Source of the DNA: Sipunculus nudus
Lineage: Eukaryota > Annelida > Sipuncula > Golfingiida > Sipunculidae
Reading direction: 5' to 3'
Assembly (NCBI GenBank): GCA_026874595.1
Contig: CM049306.1
Location: 64,426,019-64,490,018 of the forward strand
Length of the DNA stretch: 64,000 nt
Shown here: positions 1-13,340 of the stretch, piece after piece
How positions within the stretch are numbered: position 1 is the stretch's first letter
How the letters are laid out: the number at the start of each line of letters is the position of its first letter
Notes under the pieces: generated by a model
What the model saw: only the letters and a program-made list of their open reading frames with translations
Database searches by the model: none
What the model was told of the DNA's origin: nothing
Position numbers and translations under genes: made by a program

Positions 1-2391
1 CAAAACCACTCATCTGGTTTTCTTTATATTTACCATAAATATTCCTATATATAGTTCCTATGTACCTGCCAGAAATTAAGTCAGTATTATTCAATTTTAA
101 AAAGTTATTGGCCCAAACATAATGGACTTTGTAAAAAAATCAGGAAAGATATTTGGTCACTTAAGACCAAAAGTGTTAAAGGTAGGGACTTTTTTTCAGT
201 AATACAACTTTAATTGATCAAAATTTAATTGTATACCAAAAATTGGATCAAAATCTGTTAAATTTTTTTTTTAATATTGGCAAAAATATAAAATTGGTAC
301 CTTAAATTTTGCCCAAGTTTGACCATGGCACGTTTTTTTCCTGTAAGTACTGGGGATTTAATTTTCACAGCATGTTTTTGTTAGCATTTTGTCTGTTAAC
401 ACCAAAAATTTGAAACCAGTTGATCAAAAACTGTACATTTTATTCACGATTTCAAGCACCATGTCACATATTGTTTACATCAAGCTAGTGTTATGCAGTT
501 TGCTAGAGCTCAGCTCCCCAGCTTCAGCTCTAAGTTCCTTAAATTTGTCACACAGTTAGATGTCTCCAAAATCCCCTACCATGACAAGAATTTGATCACT
601 AGGACTTAATTCCTTTGAAATATTAATGAACAACTTCATTTTTCCATTAAAACCCATTGTTACACTGTAAGACTGCCTAATATCAAAACCACTGATCTGA
701 CTTTGATCATATATAATATACATATTTTTCTATACATTTGCTGTGCACTTGTGAGAAATGATGTCAGTATTGCGTAATTGTTTTAAGTTATGGGCCCAAA
801 CATAATGCACTTTAAAAAAAAAAAAGAAATACATTTACTCCGTTAACAAGAGGATTGCTGAAGCTAGAGATTTTTTGTCAGGGATGTAACATTTAATCAA
901 GATTCAATTGAATGCCAAAAATTAGTTCTGAATTTTTCAAATTTTATAAGTTATTAGTATAAATATAAAATTAGTACCTTAAATTTTGCCCAACTTTGAC
1001 CATGGCACGTTTGTTTCCTGAGAGCACTGTTGATATAATTTTCATATCATGCACACATAAGGATTTCATCTTTGTAGTTCATCGTTGTAGTTCAGAAAGC
1101 TGAAAGAAATTAGCCAAATATTGTAGCTTTTATAAATGTTTTTATGAGACCATGTCAGACCCAGGCTAAATACAGCCCCTCTTCAGTCACCTGTATGTTG
1201 ACCTTGTTGACCTTTCATCAGATTATGCACGCTTGAGTGAAGCATTCACTGGGGCAGCCAGGCAGCTAATGCCCAGCCACAGTTGATCCAGGTGTCCAAC
1301 CCAACTCATCTAATAGTTGTTTTGAAAAACAACATAACAATTAACAATAAATTAATAATTTTTTATTGGTTTTTAATAACAAATTAAAGAAAAAATAATA
1401 GAAAAGGAATTTGTTAGTTGATGAGTAACAGGAAATTAACTTGCAGTTACTGATGATGTAAGAATCTTGTATGGATGGATAGAATGTCAGTGTCAGTGTT
1501 ATTCCAAATAACACCATGCAGTCACCTATGGTATTTTTCAGTTAAATTTTAATGATAAAAAATAAATCATATTATTCATTACTAATCATTAGGGATTATA
1601 TGAAGGAAATTAATGATTGACAAAGATGCAGTTGATAATATTAATCTAGATTCCTACTGTGTCTAGTGTGTAGATTGATGTGAAAGTAGTCCAAAGTGAA
1701 TATATTACATTTATTTTTTTTAATATAAATAAAAGCCATAAAACCAGGTACTTATGATCATTATTTAAATGTGTGAATTTTGTATATTTTGGATTCTCAA
1801 CATCATTGTTTGGCTAAAACTGAAAAAATACTAGACATGGTGTGAATGCTTTGCAAATGTATTTGAATACAAATATGAATATGTACTGCATTAAAAAAAT
1901 TTATTGCATAAGAATGGGAATTCAGGTAAAAATGAAAGTATTTGAATACCAGTGCAGATACTTTTAAAATGTATTCATGAATGCATTCATGAATATATTC
2001 TGTAATATTATTTATTTATAAATTCAGTTATATTTTATTTTTAAAAATCTTATGATTTTCTTATTATTTTTTTTAATAAAGATTATATTGGCACAATATA
2101 TGTTATTAAATTTTAATAAATAGTTACTCTTTTATTATATGTGCTGCTTATAAGTTATATGGCCATGTCAAAATCTGTGTGACAATAGCACTCCATTTGT
2201 TAATAAAATAAATGAAATCAATCCTCTTCCCTGTCTCCAAAGATACTATCAAAATCAAACATAAGCTAAACACCAACAACTCATAATAAAGCTTATATTT
2301 ATTACCACACAAAACCAGCATGTGCCTCTTTCCCAAATCATATTTTTTATCATATATAACAGCTGAGCACCGTGACCCATGGGTCCCTTGT
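1..2391 (+). mobile_element. Helentron-like repeat, 3' part (5' end outside window)
   Basis: The copy is collinear with the repeat at 29263-33269: the same blocks appear in the same order, including the segment rich in ATTCATGAATG near 1975. It ends with the family's 3' signature: CAGCTGAG, the palindrome GACCCATGGGTC, then CCTTGT. The 5' end (TTTTAGCTCAGCTG) is not in the window. No intact coding sequence is visible. Assignment to rolling-circle (Helentron/HINE) elements is inferred from the terminal structure shared by all copies. Confidence 0.6.
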
Positions 2392-2980
2392 TCAGGGCTC
2401 CTTGAATTCAGCTGAGCGTCATGGCCCATTGGCCACTTTTTCTTAATATTTATCAGAAGTATTTCGTATATATTTCCTATATACATGCCAGAAATTAAGT
2501 CTGTAAAGTGTAATTTCTTTAAGGTATGGGCCTAAACATATTGGACTTTGTAAAAAATCATGAAAATATTTACTCATGTCACATAAAAAATGTTGTTTAA
2601 TTAAGATTGTTCTCACATCTGCCCCCCCCCCCCCCTCCAGTGAATATATAAATATACATTTGTATGCATGATGTAGTGTTATCTGGCAAGATCGAGATTT
2701 ATGATGATGCAATTTAGAATTACGAATCAACTTTTATATTCATAAATATATGTACTATTTAAAATGTATAGAAATATAAACTTAAAATAAAAAAATGAGG
2801 ATCTAATACAAACATGTATTTTTTATTTTCCAGCCTCAGCAGAATTGGAGATCAGGCTTTGTTTGCCCTGAATGTGTATGCAGAAGTGTTGTTAATCCCC
2901 ACCCCTTCACCCCCCCCCCCCTGTCATTGATTCCTGTGCACTGGGACATAAGTTTTTATTGCAAATGTTTACAATTTATT
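2392..2980 (+). repeat. Fragments of AGCTCAGCTG-type repeats
   Basis: A second 3'-like terminus (CAGCTGAGCGTCATGGCCCATTGG) lies at 2414-2437, only about 45 bases after the previous copy ends. It is followed by internal sequence of the same family; 2640-2880 matches 41930-42160. Cytosine runs near 2622-2635 and 2908-2923 interrupt it. It looks like pieces of nested copies; no gene is seen. Confidence 0.5.
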
Positions 2981-4085
2981 AGCAAACCAGTAAGCTTATG
3001 CGATGGCATTGCGGCCTCCGTCGCATTCCAAGGTTGGCTCTCCACTGTTCATCCATGGCTGTAAGTCAGAAAACGTTGGAGCTAGCAGCTCCAAATTACA
3101 TGTAAGAATTAGTCACATGTGAAACTTGGTGCCCTAGAGCTTATTATTGGGTATCTGCATTAGTTTAGATTTTATAGGGAAAAAGCTTAAAAACCTTTAA
3201 AAATCTTCTTCTCTTAAACTGTCCAGCCAAATAGTCTAATATTTCACAGAAATGTTCCCTGGAACAATCTCTCCCAAGTTTGTTCGAATGGTTCCAGTTT
3301 GGTGATTCTTGACCGAGTTATAGGAAGTTGAACTTAGTCATTTGCATGCTAAAATTACAATCTCAGAAACGGCTGGAGCTATCATCATCAAATTTTATGT
3401 TAATGTTGGTCACTTGAGTCATATTTGAAATTGAGGTATTGGTGGGGCCACCTGCATTGGTCTTTTTGTACGGGGGTCAACGGTGCCCGAAGCATACAGA
3501 GGGCTACAAAAAACTTCTCTGAAAGCGTAAAGCCAAATTGTTTAATATTGCACAGAAATGCTCCTAGGGTGGTGCTTTCTTAAGTGTGTTCAAATGGTCT
3601 CTGTTTAATGACTTTTGGCCGAGTTATGGGAAGCTGGATTTGTCAAATGTTATAGCAGCCCATTTCTGCTCAGTGGCTACAAAGATCTTCTCAAAAACCA
3701 CAGGGTCAAATTTTTAATCTCACACATGAATAATCATTAGATATTGATAATTCAAATTTGTTCAAATTGTTTTGATTCAGTGATTTTCTTAGATTTTATA
3801 CAGGAAAAGTTAAAAAAGATATAAAAATCTTCTTTTCCGAAACTTTCGAGCCAAATTGTCCAATATTTCACAGAAATGATCCCTAGAACAATCTCTCGCA
3901 AATTTGTTGAATGGCTCCAGTTCGGTGAATTTTGGCCGAGACACAGGAGGTTTAACATAGTCATCTGTGCAAAAAAGCATACTAAACTTAAAAGCTCAGA
4001 GCTGGAGCTGTCATCACCATATTTTATCCAAATGTTTGTCACATGAGTCATATCTGAAATTGCGGTGTTGGTGGTGATTTTTTGC
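2980..4085 (+). repeat. Tandem-core repeat family A (about 370-bp units)
   Basis: The block begins with AGCTTATGCGATGG and a CCGTCG-rich stretch. It then repeats a unit of roughly 350-400 bases with phrases such as CCAAATTGTCCAATATTTCACAGAAATGATCCC (split here by variation) and GGTATTGGTGGCGCCACC. Other copies lie at 7255-8520, 13340-13860, 48300-49900 and 53720-54510. No ORF is conserved between copies, so this looks non-coding. Confidence 0.6.
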
Positions 4086-5440
4086 AGAATTATTGGACCT
4101 TTAACAATGAAAGGACTGCATCTTTTATTATTCTAGATATTTTGATAAAAAGTTTATGAATATGTCTGCATTTTAGCCAAAGTCTTTCAGTATGTGTAAA
4201 CAGATTCACCAACAGGCCAAGATTGTGTCTGTATCTTTAAATAGATTGAAAAACTGCCAACTGTTCCAGATTTTGCAACAGATCAAGAGTTCATTCAGTG
4301 CATCCAGATATAAGTCAAGAGTTCAATCAGTGCAGCCTAGCACAAGGCATCTGATCACCTCATGGGTGTCATGTGAACACCTCATGAGCACAATGTGATC
4401 ACCTCATGGGTAGCATGTGATCACTTCATGAGTATCATGTGATCACCTCATGGGTGTCATGCCCCTCAGGGCTGCATGTGGAGCCAATCTGTGATGATGT
4501 GGTGATGTGGCAATGATGTGGTTACTATTTCAGATTTGGCAACAGGCCAAAAGTCAATCTGTATCAGATTAGGCAACAGGTCAAGAGTTCAATCAGTGCA
4601 GCCAGGTATAGGTCAGGAGTTCAATCAGTGCAGTAGCTGCATTTTATTTATAGCTTTGGCAGACTGCCAACTGCATCAGATTTGGCACCAAAGTTCAGCC
4701 TGGATCTATTTATAGCTTTGACAGAACTGTGTCAGATTATGCAACAGGTAAAGAGTTCACTCAGTGCAGCCAGGTACAGGTCAAAAGTTCACTCAGTCTA
4801 GCCAGGTGCAGGTCTAGAGTTTACTCAGTGCAGTAGCCTGAGACAGCAATTTGTCACAGTTCACTCGGGGCAACTGCCTTTGTCACCTAAGCCTGGTCTG
4901 CCTCGTGCATCAGACTCAAGGTAAGTTTGATGTATTGGCCTTATATTTTGACCTATGTGTCTTTGATGGCTTTCTCGTTCACAAGACAGGTGTCGCCACC
5001 TTCAATGGCTTTTGCACAGTGTATGCACCTGCTTATTACTAGAGGGGAATTTGATATATCAGCCTGAAATTGGGCATATTTTAACATATCGAACAGCTTT
5101 GTCGTATACAAGACTTGTGGTGCCACCTACAATATTTTTTGCACAGCGTGTGTCCCTGCTTATTTCTCAGTAGGGGTTTGATATATCAGTCTGACATTGG
5201 GCATATGTTTATATCTCTGGTAGCTTTGTTGTATACAAGACTGGTGGTGCCAGCTACAATCATTTTGTGTTGTGTGCACCCATGCCAGAATTCAGCAGTG
5301 ATGTTTGTGTAATTGTTTCTTATCCAAAATGTTTAGTACTTGCATTGTTCATATACATGAAAAGTAATGGTCTAGCATTGAAGCATTATACCTGGTGTAT
5401 ATCCAAATGCACAAGTTCACATTCGGCCTGTAGGCCTTGT
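4085..5440 (+). repeat. Repeat family D with 3' palindrome end
   Basis: This family has repeated GGCAGACTGCCAACTG and CACTCAGTGCAGCCAGGT phrases, then GGTGGTGCCACCTAC-type blocks. It ends at GGCCTGTAGGCC followed by TTGT near 5440. Related copies end at 23636, 51923 and 55520. The 3' palindrome followed closely by TTGT matches the terminal pattern of the Helentron-like copies, which suggests a non-autonomous rolling-circle family (inference). Confidence 0.5.
4348..4462 (+). repeat. Minisatellite of CTCATGGGTGTCATGTGATCAC-like units
   Basis: About four imperfect 26-28-base units, each with CACCTCATG(G/A)G and GTGATCA, precede the phrase CCCCTCAGGGCTGCATGTGG. The homologous place in the related repeat at 54664 has a single unit, so the array expanded in this copy. 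Confidence 0.65.
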
Positions 5441-6342
5441 TTGTAGATTTTCTTTATTACAAATTTATAAAACTTGTAAATTAAAAATAAATGAATCTGA
5501 TAAAAAAATTATAAATGGAAAAAATGGATATGCTACAAAAAATAGGGTTTAATGTAAACTTGAATGCATTATCCCCCTGAAAGTGAAAAAAAGGTATCAG
5601 TCCATTCCGTCCACTTGCCTGTCCATCTGTAAATCTTTCATATGCATCACAGCATGTCAAAAATTTTACTATTTTCCTTCATGACAGTCTTATCAGAGTA
5701 TTAGTTTTGCAAAAATTTATTTAGAACTTTACTATTACCAAGTAGGAGGGCCATTTACTCTTAGCTTCTCATATGCTTAAAGGGACATAATCAGGAGCAA
5801 TATTATGCCTATTCTTTCCCTATATCAGTTCCGATTTGCTTTATACAAAAGTTTCCAAGCAAAACCAACCCAGCACTCAGTCTAAGTACCTCGCACACAG
5901 CTGTTTAACACTTTGTTATGGCTCTGCATGTTGGTTAACACAGTCAAAGCTTTCTGTTTACAATAACAAGATTGTTAGAGTAACACGTGGTGATTCAGCC
6001 AGCGGGAACATGTATAACATTTTTTGGGCCAAGTCAGTCAAGGCCTCTCCTGATTGACACGTATTGTGGCTCCATGAAGCACACAGCCCAACACGCTGTG
6101 TTTATATTGACACCTGTGATCGCACCCGGTCCACTGATTTTATCTCTCGTTTACAGGAGTAAGCAAACGGTTTCAAGGCAATACTGTGGCAGGTACAGAT
6201 TTATTTTTAAGGGAAGAACATGTTTATAGGTGATTTGGCCCCTTAAAACATATGAAAAACATTACAATAGAAATCAGCACCATATGCTTATGCTTAAATT
6301 TTTCAAACTTCAGCTGAGCACTGTGACCCATGGGTCCCTTGT
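5441..6342 (+). mobile_element. Helentron-like repeat, 3' part
   Basis: The first 250 bases match 17221-17460, the interior of the long Helentron-like copy. The end at 6311-6342 is the family 3' terminus (CAGCTGAG, GACCCATGGGTC, CCTTGT). The segment 5830-6230 has short open frames that I do not recognise and that may be captured sequence. Confidence 0.5.
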
Positions 6343-7255
6343 TCAAGGTCAGTGGTGAAAATGGTAAAATTATGTTAATTTAATAATTCAAAAGAATTTA
6401 AGGTACAGTCACCAAACTTGCAGCATTGATCAACCTTATCAGGGGCTAGGTCAAGTTTGAATATGGGTGACCTTGATGCAGTTTTCAAGGTCACAGAGGT
6501 AATCTTGCAAGTGACATTGACCCATCTCAAATTTCATACAGGTTTTCACAACTTTTTTAAGCTATTTTCATAACAGGCGGTGATATATATCAGATCTGTT
6601 CCACAGATCAACTTTCCCTTTTCCTTTTTACATTGGTTAATTGAAAATCCCATTTATTGTGAGTAAAATCTGAAATCCTAAACCATTTCATTAAATAATT
6701 TCATAATCCTGTTAATTGTTAAGCTTTAAACCCTTTAAAATTGTTGCCAGTTTGCATCAAATGGCAACGAGGCATTCAATCTGGACACACTGAAACCTGG
6801 GCCCAAACCAAGAAACCCAGGCACAATTAAACACTTGTCATATAACCCTTACTTAATAGAAATGTCCATGAATCTGATTTAATCATTAAGACTATGCCTA
6901 TTCATTCCTAGTTAAAAGAATAAAATCATAGTTTAGGTGAAAACTGTTGTGATGATTGTAAAATATGACTCTTTTTAAAAGGTCAAACCACCTTATCAAA
7001 CGTGTTTTTATGAGAATTTTAAACATTGTCTCCGTGATTATTAATGAACCTGTGAGAAATGTCCATGAATCTGATTTAATCATAAAGACTTTGCCTATTC
7101 ATTCCTAGTTAAATTAATCAAATCATAGTTTAGGTGAAAACTGTTGTGACAATTGTAAAATATGACTCTTTTTAAAGGGTCAAAACCACCTTATCAAACG
7201 GTTTTTATGAGAATTAAAAACATTGTCTCTGTGATTATTAACGAACCTGTGAGCT
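6343..7255. repeat. Intergenic stretch with a 197-bp tandem duplication
   Basis: From 6861 a unit beginning AATGTCCATGAATCTG is repeated at 7058 (period 197). The two units are near-identical over their length, differing by small indels, and end near 7254. The sequence before it, 6343-6860, shows no gene or recognised repeat end. Confidence 0.7.
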
Positions 7256-8520
7256 TATGCAATGGGGTGGTGTCAGATGTATGTTAACCCCTATACTATC
7301 TCAAAACAGCAGGAACTAGAATCACCAGATTTTATGCAGTCACCTCTTTTTTTTGGAGCTCATATTTTGCTTTCTGTATTGACACAGATTTTATAGGGAA
7401 ACAGCTGAAAATCTTCTTCTCTGAAACCATAAAGCCAAATTGTTCAATATTTCACAGAAATAATCCCAGGAACAATCACACTTAAGTTTGTTCAAATGGT
7501 TCCAGTTCAGTGATTTATGGCTGAATTACAGGAAGCTGAACTTAGACATTTGGCAAAATAAGCATACAAAAATTACAATGTAATTGGTTCTTGATCAAAA
7601 TGTTAAGTACTTGCATTATACATGTTACACGTGTACTTGAAAAGAAAATGTCCAGCATTGAAGCATTATACCTGGTTTATATCCCATTGCACAGGTTTGC
7701 ATTAGACCTGTTGGCCTTGTATTTGAAAAAATTAGTTATATAAAAAAAAACTGTGGGATTTTGCTTATTTTTTTGCCATCTGTAATTACTTATATTTTAT
7801 AGGGAATAGGCTAAGAAACCTTTTAAAAATCTTCCTCTCTGAAACTGTTCTCCTAAATTGTCCAGTGTTTCACAGAAATGATCCCAGGAACAATCTCTCT
7901 CAAGATTGTTTGAACGGTTCCAGTTTGGTGATTTTTGGCCGAGTAACAGAAAGCTGAACTTAGTCAATTTGCGAAAAAAGCATATTAAAATTACAATATC
8001 AGAAAGGGCTGGAGCCATCATCACTAAATTTTATGCAAATATTAATCACATGAGTCATATTGTAAATTGAGGTATTGGTGGCGACACCTGCATCAACCTT
8101 TTTTGTATGGGGGTCATTGGTCATCTGTACATTAACCCATAATTTCTCAGGAATAGCAGGAGCTAGCATCCCCAAATTTTACGCAAAACTTAGTCACATG
8201 TTGTGGGAATAAGCTTTTTTGGCGTCACCTGCATTAACTAACATTTTGCAGGGTAAAAGCTTGAAAATCATTTTCTCCTCAATCATTCAGCCAAATTGTT
8301 CAATATTTCACAGACATGATCCCAGAGACAAGCTCAGAGTGAGTGGGTCTCAAGTTTGTTCAAATTGTTCAATTTCTATGCATTTTGGCAGTATTACATG
8401 AATTCGAACTTACTCATTTGGCCAAGTAAGCATACTAACAAAAAAAGTTTTGTGCAAATATTTGTCACATGACTCATTTGAAATTGAGGTTTTTTTGGCG
8501 CCATCTAAATCTGTCTGTTT
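7255..8520 (+). repeat. Tandem-core repeat family A with a nested family D terminus
   Basis: Family A units are recognisable by TTCACAGAAATGATCCC and GGTATTGGTGGCG. A short 3' end of family D (the segment leading to GACCTGTTGGCCTTGT) lies inside, at about 7590-7720. No coding potential is conserved. Confidence 0.5.
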
Positions 8521-10047
8521 TTTATGGCAAAAACTGTCCATCCGGTCGTCGGTCCGTTAAAAAGGCACAAACCGTAACCGCTGGACCTGGAATCTTCTTA
8601 CTTTACATCCAGAGAGGTCCATGAAAAATCACCTTGGAAACCTGGAATTAGGTCTCTGTTACCCATATCCTTCGAGCTATGGGGCCCCAAAGTACCCCCC
8701 AGAATAGTAAAAAATTTCATACAAAAACTTCAATATCTCATTAACTTCATCACTGATGGTCATGATTTTTGGCATACATATTGATCATGAGATGTTTCAT
8801 CAGTTTCTGCAGACTGGTGATGCCACCTGTATTTTTCAAATTTTTACAATTTTTTTCTCTATTTTTGAGACCTTTAAGGATGTAGTTATCTGTCAACAGG
8901 GTTCAAATTGTAACAACTGGACCTAGAATCTTCATTATTGACACAAAGGGAGACCCATGAAAAGTCTCCATAGAAACCTAAAATTAGGTCTCTGTTACCC
9001 ATATCCTTTGAGCTGTGGCACTCCAAAGTACAGCTCAGAATAATGGAAAATTTGATACAAAAGCTAAAGTATCTGAACAACTAATGCAGAGATCACCATA
9101 ATTGTTTGTATGGATATTGATCATAGAGTGTTTCATCAGTTTCTGCAGCCTGGTGGCACCACATGTATTTGTTCGGGCTTTTTTTCAAATTTTTTTTCGC
9201 TATTTTTGAGACCTTTAAAGATGTGAACATCTGTTAACAGGGCACATATCATAACAACTGGACCTAGAATCTTCATTCTTTACACACAGGGAGACCCATT
9301 AAAAAATTCAGAGAGGTCCATGAAAAATCACCTTGGAAACCTGAAATTAGGTCTCTGTTTCCCATATCAATTAATCTGTTTGGCTCCAAAATACCCCCCA
9401 GAATAATGAAAAATTTGATACAAAAACTCCAGTATCTCAATAACTACAACACTGATGCTCATGATTTTTGGCATACATATTGATCATGACGTGTTCCATC
9501 AGTTTCAGCAGACTGGGTGTGCCACTTCTATTTTTTTCAAATTTTTACGAATTATTTTCTCTATATTTAGACTTTTAAAGATGTGGTTATCTGTCATCAG
9601 GGTACAAATTGTAACAACTGGACCTAGAATCTTCATTCTTGTCATGCAAGGAGGCCCATGAAAAGTGTCTGTGGAAACTTGAAATTAGGTCTCTGTTACC
9701 CATATCCTTCAAGCTGTAGGACTCCAAAGTATCCCTCAGAATAATGGAAAATTTGATACAAAAGCTGAAACAACTAATCCAGAGACCACCATGCTTCTTT
9801 GCATGGATATTGACCATTATGTGTTTTTATTAGTTTCTGCAGACTGGTTGAACCACCTGTATTTTTTTAAAGTTTACGCATTTTTTCTCTATTTTTGAGA
9901 TATATTAATACAGACACAATCTCAGCCTGTTGGTTAATCTATTTGATGCTTCAGTTCAATGGTTATATACTACCATTCAGATGATAAAATTTCCTTTTGC
10001 AAATGTCTTCCCAGTCAGCTGAGGGTCATGACCCATGGGTCACTTGT
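8520..10047 (+). repeat. Tandem-core repeat family B, 3' end intact
   Basis: About four tandem units of roughly 330-350 bases start after a TCCGTC-rich leader. Each unit carries AACTGGACCTAGAATCTTC, TTAGGTCTCTGTTACCCATA, ATTGATCATG and a GGTG.CACC palindrome. The block ends at CAGCTGAGGGTCATGACCCATGGGTCACTTGT near 10047 (written here as one terminus; key parts are the CAGCTGAG box and palindrome). The complete copy at 30205-31512 has the same layout. Confidence 0.6.
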
Positions 10048-11900
10048 TCAAAAGAATTATCCCTGGGTAAGCTCTTTCAATTGTATAAGAATAGATTGGG
10101 TTCATTGATATTTGGTAGAGTCTCAGAAGCTCTTGTAAGGTCTTGTGGCCATTGCACAAAAATTATTCATAGGTGGCCTTTGTTCAAGTTTACTTAAATG
10201 ATTTTTAGCAGGATTATTGGACCTTTAACAATGAAAGGACTGTGAGATACCTACAAAAACAAAGCTAGTAGATTTATTGTTTTAACAAACTGAGCTTCTT
10301 GGGTAAACAACTGGAGCTTTACAGGCAACATAAATAATTGGTTCTATATCCAGCTAATGTGTAAATTATCCATGAATGAAATATATCGGTATTCTGATTT
10401 TGCTTTCAATAGGCAACTGTTAATATTTTAAACATCTTGATAAAAAAATCTTATGAATATGCAGTTTGAAAAAAGCATTGTTACCAAATCTTTCAGTATG
10501 TATAAACAGATTTGCAATATGCCAAAATTTTGTCTGTTTCTATAAACTGCTTGGCAGACTGCCAACTATTTCAGATTTGGCATCTGACCAAGTTTCAGTT
10601 TGGATCTATTTATAGCTTTGGAAGACTGCCAACTGTATCAGATTTTGCAACAGGTGAAGAGTTCACTCAGTGCAGCCAGTTACAGTTCAAAAGTTCACTC
10701 AGTGCAGAAGCTGCTGCTAGCAATTTACTTTGCTTGACTTAACTGCCTGCCTCAGCTGAGCTTGGTCAGCCCAGTGCATCAGACTCAAGAATAGTTTGAT
10801 GTATTTGCCTTAAATTTAGGCCTGTCCATGTATCTTTGATGGCTTTCTCATACACAAGACTAGTGTAACCACCTACAATTTATGCACAGTGTATGTCCCT
10901 GCTTAATACTCAGGAGGGATTTTATATATCAGCCTGAACTTGGATAGTTTCTGGAGTGATGTTTGTGTAATTGGTGCTTATACTCGGGTTCAAAATTGTT
11001 TTAGTACTTGCATTGTACATATACATGTCACACATGAAATTAAAAAGTAATGGCCCAGCATGGAACATTGCACAAAAATTTTTCTTTTGTGGTCTTTGTT
11101 CAAATTTTCTCAAATCACTTTTTGCTGAATTATTTGAATTTGTTTAATGAAAGGATGTTTGTAGTAATAGACCTGTTGGAAGCTCTGTGGGGATATAAGC
11201 AGAGCTGTACAGGCATTATAAATAATTGCATGGTGATCATATCTGTTATGTATTGTGTAGTTGTTTAGATAGAAGTTTGAGTCAGTTCTGTCTGTCTGTA
11301 TATTTAATCAGGTTTTTTCAAGCATCACTTGGCTTCTCATTCAGTTCTCACCAATTTCCTCATCATATCATATAATGTCAAATTTTATGAAATGTATAAC
11401 ACTTGACTCGATATTATGTACAATTTCTCAATGTGTCACAGGTGGCTGTTGTGTCAGCGGATTAAAATCCTTAACAACAGTCTCCTGACATAATAAAAAC
11501 AAAAAAATGACATGTTGAGTATATATTTACAGATACATTACTTCATGTTGAGTAAAATATTTTTCTCTCTCCCTCAGCCTAAGTCAATGCCTTGGCCTTT
11601 TTTGGTGCCCTCCCTGACCTGTCAGTGTTCTAGTTTAAAAAATCTGTCATGGCTGTTTTAACTGGAATATGCACTAGCCAGAATGGGGACAGTCTGTTCT
11701 GACACCGGAAATTTTTATTTCAGAGTGGTATTAATCCTTACCAGGTTGTTTGGACTCCCACTTCCCATCTAACCTTATACACAGCAATTCAGTTCTTTAC
11801 ATGCAAGAAAAAAACTCAATCACTTTATTATAAGGCAATCTTGGAAGTTGAATGTCATGAATCTGTGGGTTACTTGGAATTTGTTTTGATCTATTTGATG
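10048..11900. other. Repeat family D fragments, then non-repetitive intron or flank
   Basis: 10200-11050 holds family D phrases (GCAGACTGCCAACT, CACTCAGTGCAGCCAG). From about 11050 to 11900 no recognised repeat is present. The last 30 bases run into a pyrimidine tract and the exon acceptor at 11907-11909. I found no further exon here, although a short coiled-coil exon could be missed by eye. Confidence 0.4.
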
Positions 11901-11909
11901 TTTTTTCAG

Positions 11910-12003
11910 TCCATGATCTCACTGCCAAACTGCATGTAGCAGAGGAGAAACTGAGACCACCTCCACCACCACCGCCACCGCCACCACCTACTGGCTTTCT
12001 TAA
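11910..12003 (+). CDS. SHTN1: Exon of a probable shootin-1 homologue: coiled-coil end plus polyproline
   Basis: A good acceptor (TTTTTTCAG) and donor (AA|GTGAGT) bound a 94-base exon. It opens with two bases of a split codon, then encodes a short polar helical stretch ending AEEKLR, eleven consecutive prolines, and TGFL, and ends with AA of a split codon. Vertebrate shootin-1, a cytoplasmic clutch linker between F-actin flow and L1-type adhesion in growth cones, has a coiled coil running straight into a polyproline block at the same point. The next exon (24134) supplies the base that completes a lysine codon. Another actin regulator with a proline-rich segment is possible. The poly-Gly frame on the minus strand is the shadow of this proline tract. 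Confidence 0.58.
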
Positions 12004-12070
12004 GTGAGTTTGAAATGTTTTAGAACAGAAGACTCTGGTTAATAAATCATGTGAAATAAACTCCAACTGA

Positions 12071-13340
12071 TTTTAGCTCAGCTGACCATAAGTCATCTGA
12101 GCTATAGGTATGATCCATTGTCCGTCCTCTGTCAATCTATCTGTCTGTCTGTTAGACTGGCACATTTTGAAACCATTGGACCTACAAATCTGAAATTTGG
12201 TGTATTGTTATATGTCCCCAAGATCTACCAAACTGACAAAAATTAGTCAGTGTGACATAATTCCTTTGAGCAATTAAGGAAAAACCTCAATGTTTGTGTA
12301 ATTGTTTCTTATTCAAAATGTTTAGTACTTGCATTGTTCATATACATGAGAAGTAATGGTCCAGCATTGAAGCATTATACCTGGTGTATTTCCCAATGCA
12401 CAGGTTGGCATAAGGCCTGTAGGCCTTGTCTTAGAATTTATAGGGAAGAAGCTAAAAAACATTAAAAAATGTTCTTCTCTGAAACCATGCTGCCAAATTG
12501 TCTGTTCATCTGCCCCAATAATCCTCACTGGCAAAAAGAACATTACCGAAAAATCCTGACTGCTACATCCTAGTATTAAAATGTCCTATTCTGAAACTTG
12601 CAGGTCCGAAACGTCCATTTTGCTGAAATCATAATGACAAAGGAAGATATGCAGGACATAAGAGGATCAATATTAAATTTAAAAAATAAACCTCCATTCA
12701 TACCCCACAACTTTGCACAGGTTCGCATTAGGCCTGTAGGCCTTGTTATTGTTCAGACAATACAAGAAGGGTCTATTGCTGTTACAGTATTCCAGATTCT
12801 ACAGGGCATCATTAAAGTTGTGACACCATAATCATAATGCATACCAAAGTGACTCCACCTACTCTTGTCCCTTAACATGAGTAACTCTTTACCAGCAGAC
12901 CTCCATATCTGATAATATCATAGGTTTAAGTACTGGGAGGTCAATTGTAAGTAGAGCTCTTAGGTTCATGCATTACCACTGTTTACTTTTGTTGTAATTG
13001 CTTCCCCTTTGCTGCCATATTGAAGTTCTTATCAACAATTACTCTGGTGTTTCATATATTAATTTACTTCCCATTCCAAATACAAAGAATACAATTTACC
13101 CACCATATACACATTTCAGTCACTTTGAATTGGTTTTGGAGTATTTTCAGTTGTCTTGTACTCAATGATAAGTACTTCTTAATCAGAGGTCACTTGACAT
13201 TAGGCTAAAAAAAATAAAAGATGTGGATCTTAGGCGCTGCCCGCTTCAATTTTAACCCCCCCGCATCAAAAATTTTTGTTTTTATTTCATCTTTCAAGAA
13301 GATAGAATAATACAATTTTGATAAGATTTTCTTTTTAGTG
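12071..13340 (+). mobile_element. Helentron-like 5' end and nested fragments
   Basis: It starts with TTTTAGCTCAGCTGACCATAAG and continues with the hairpin-forming GTCATCTGAGCTATAG and a GTCCGTC leader. Near 12290 it is broken by a short family D 3' segment that ends around 12427. Another such terminus lies at 12712-12747. The remainder up to 13340 has no gene that I recognise. Confidence 0.5.

Noticed and set aside
5836-6229. Overlapping open frames near the 3' end of a Helentron-like copy as a captured gene
   Set aside because: No motif, no splice structure and no second copy in the window to compare.
11797-12066. Minus-strand frame with a polyglycine run
   Set aside because: It is the reverse shadow of the proline codons of the exon at 11910-12003.
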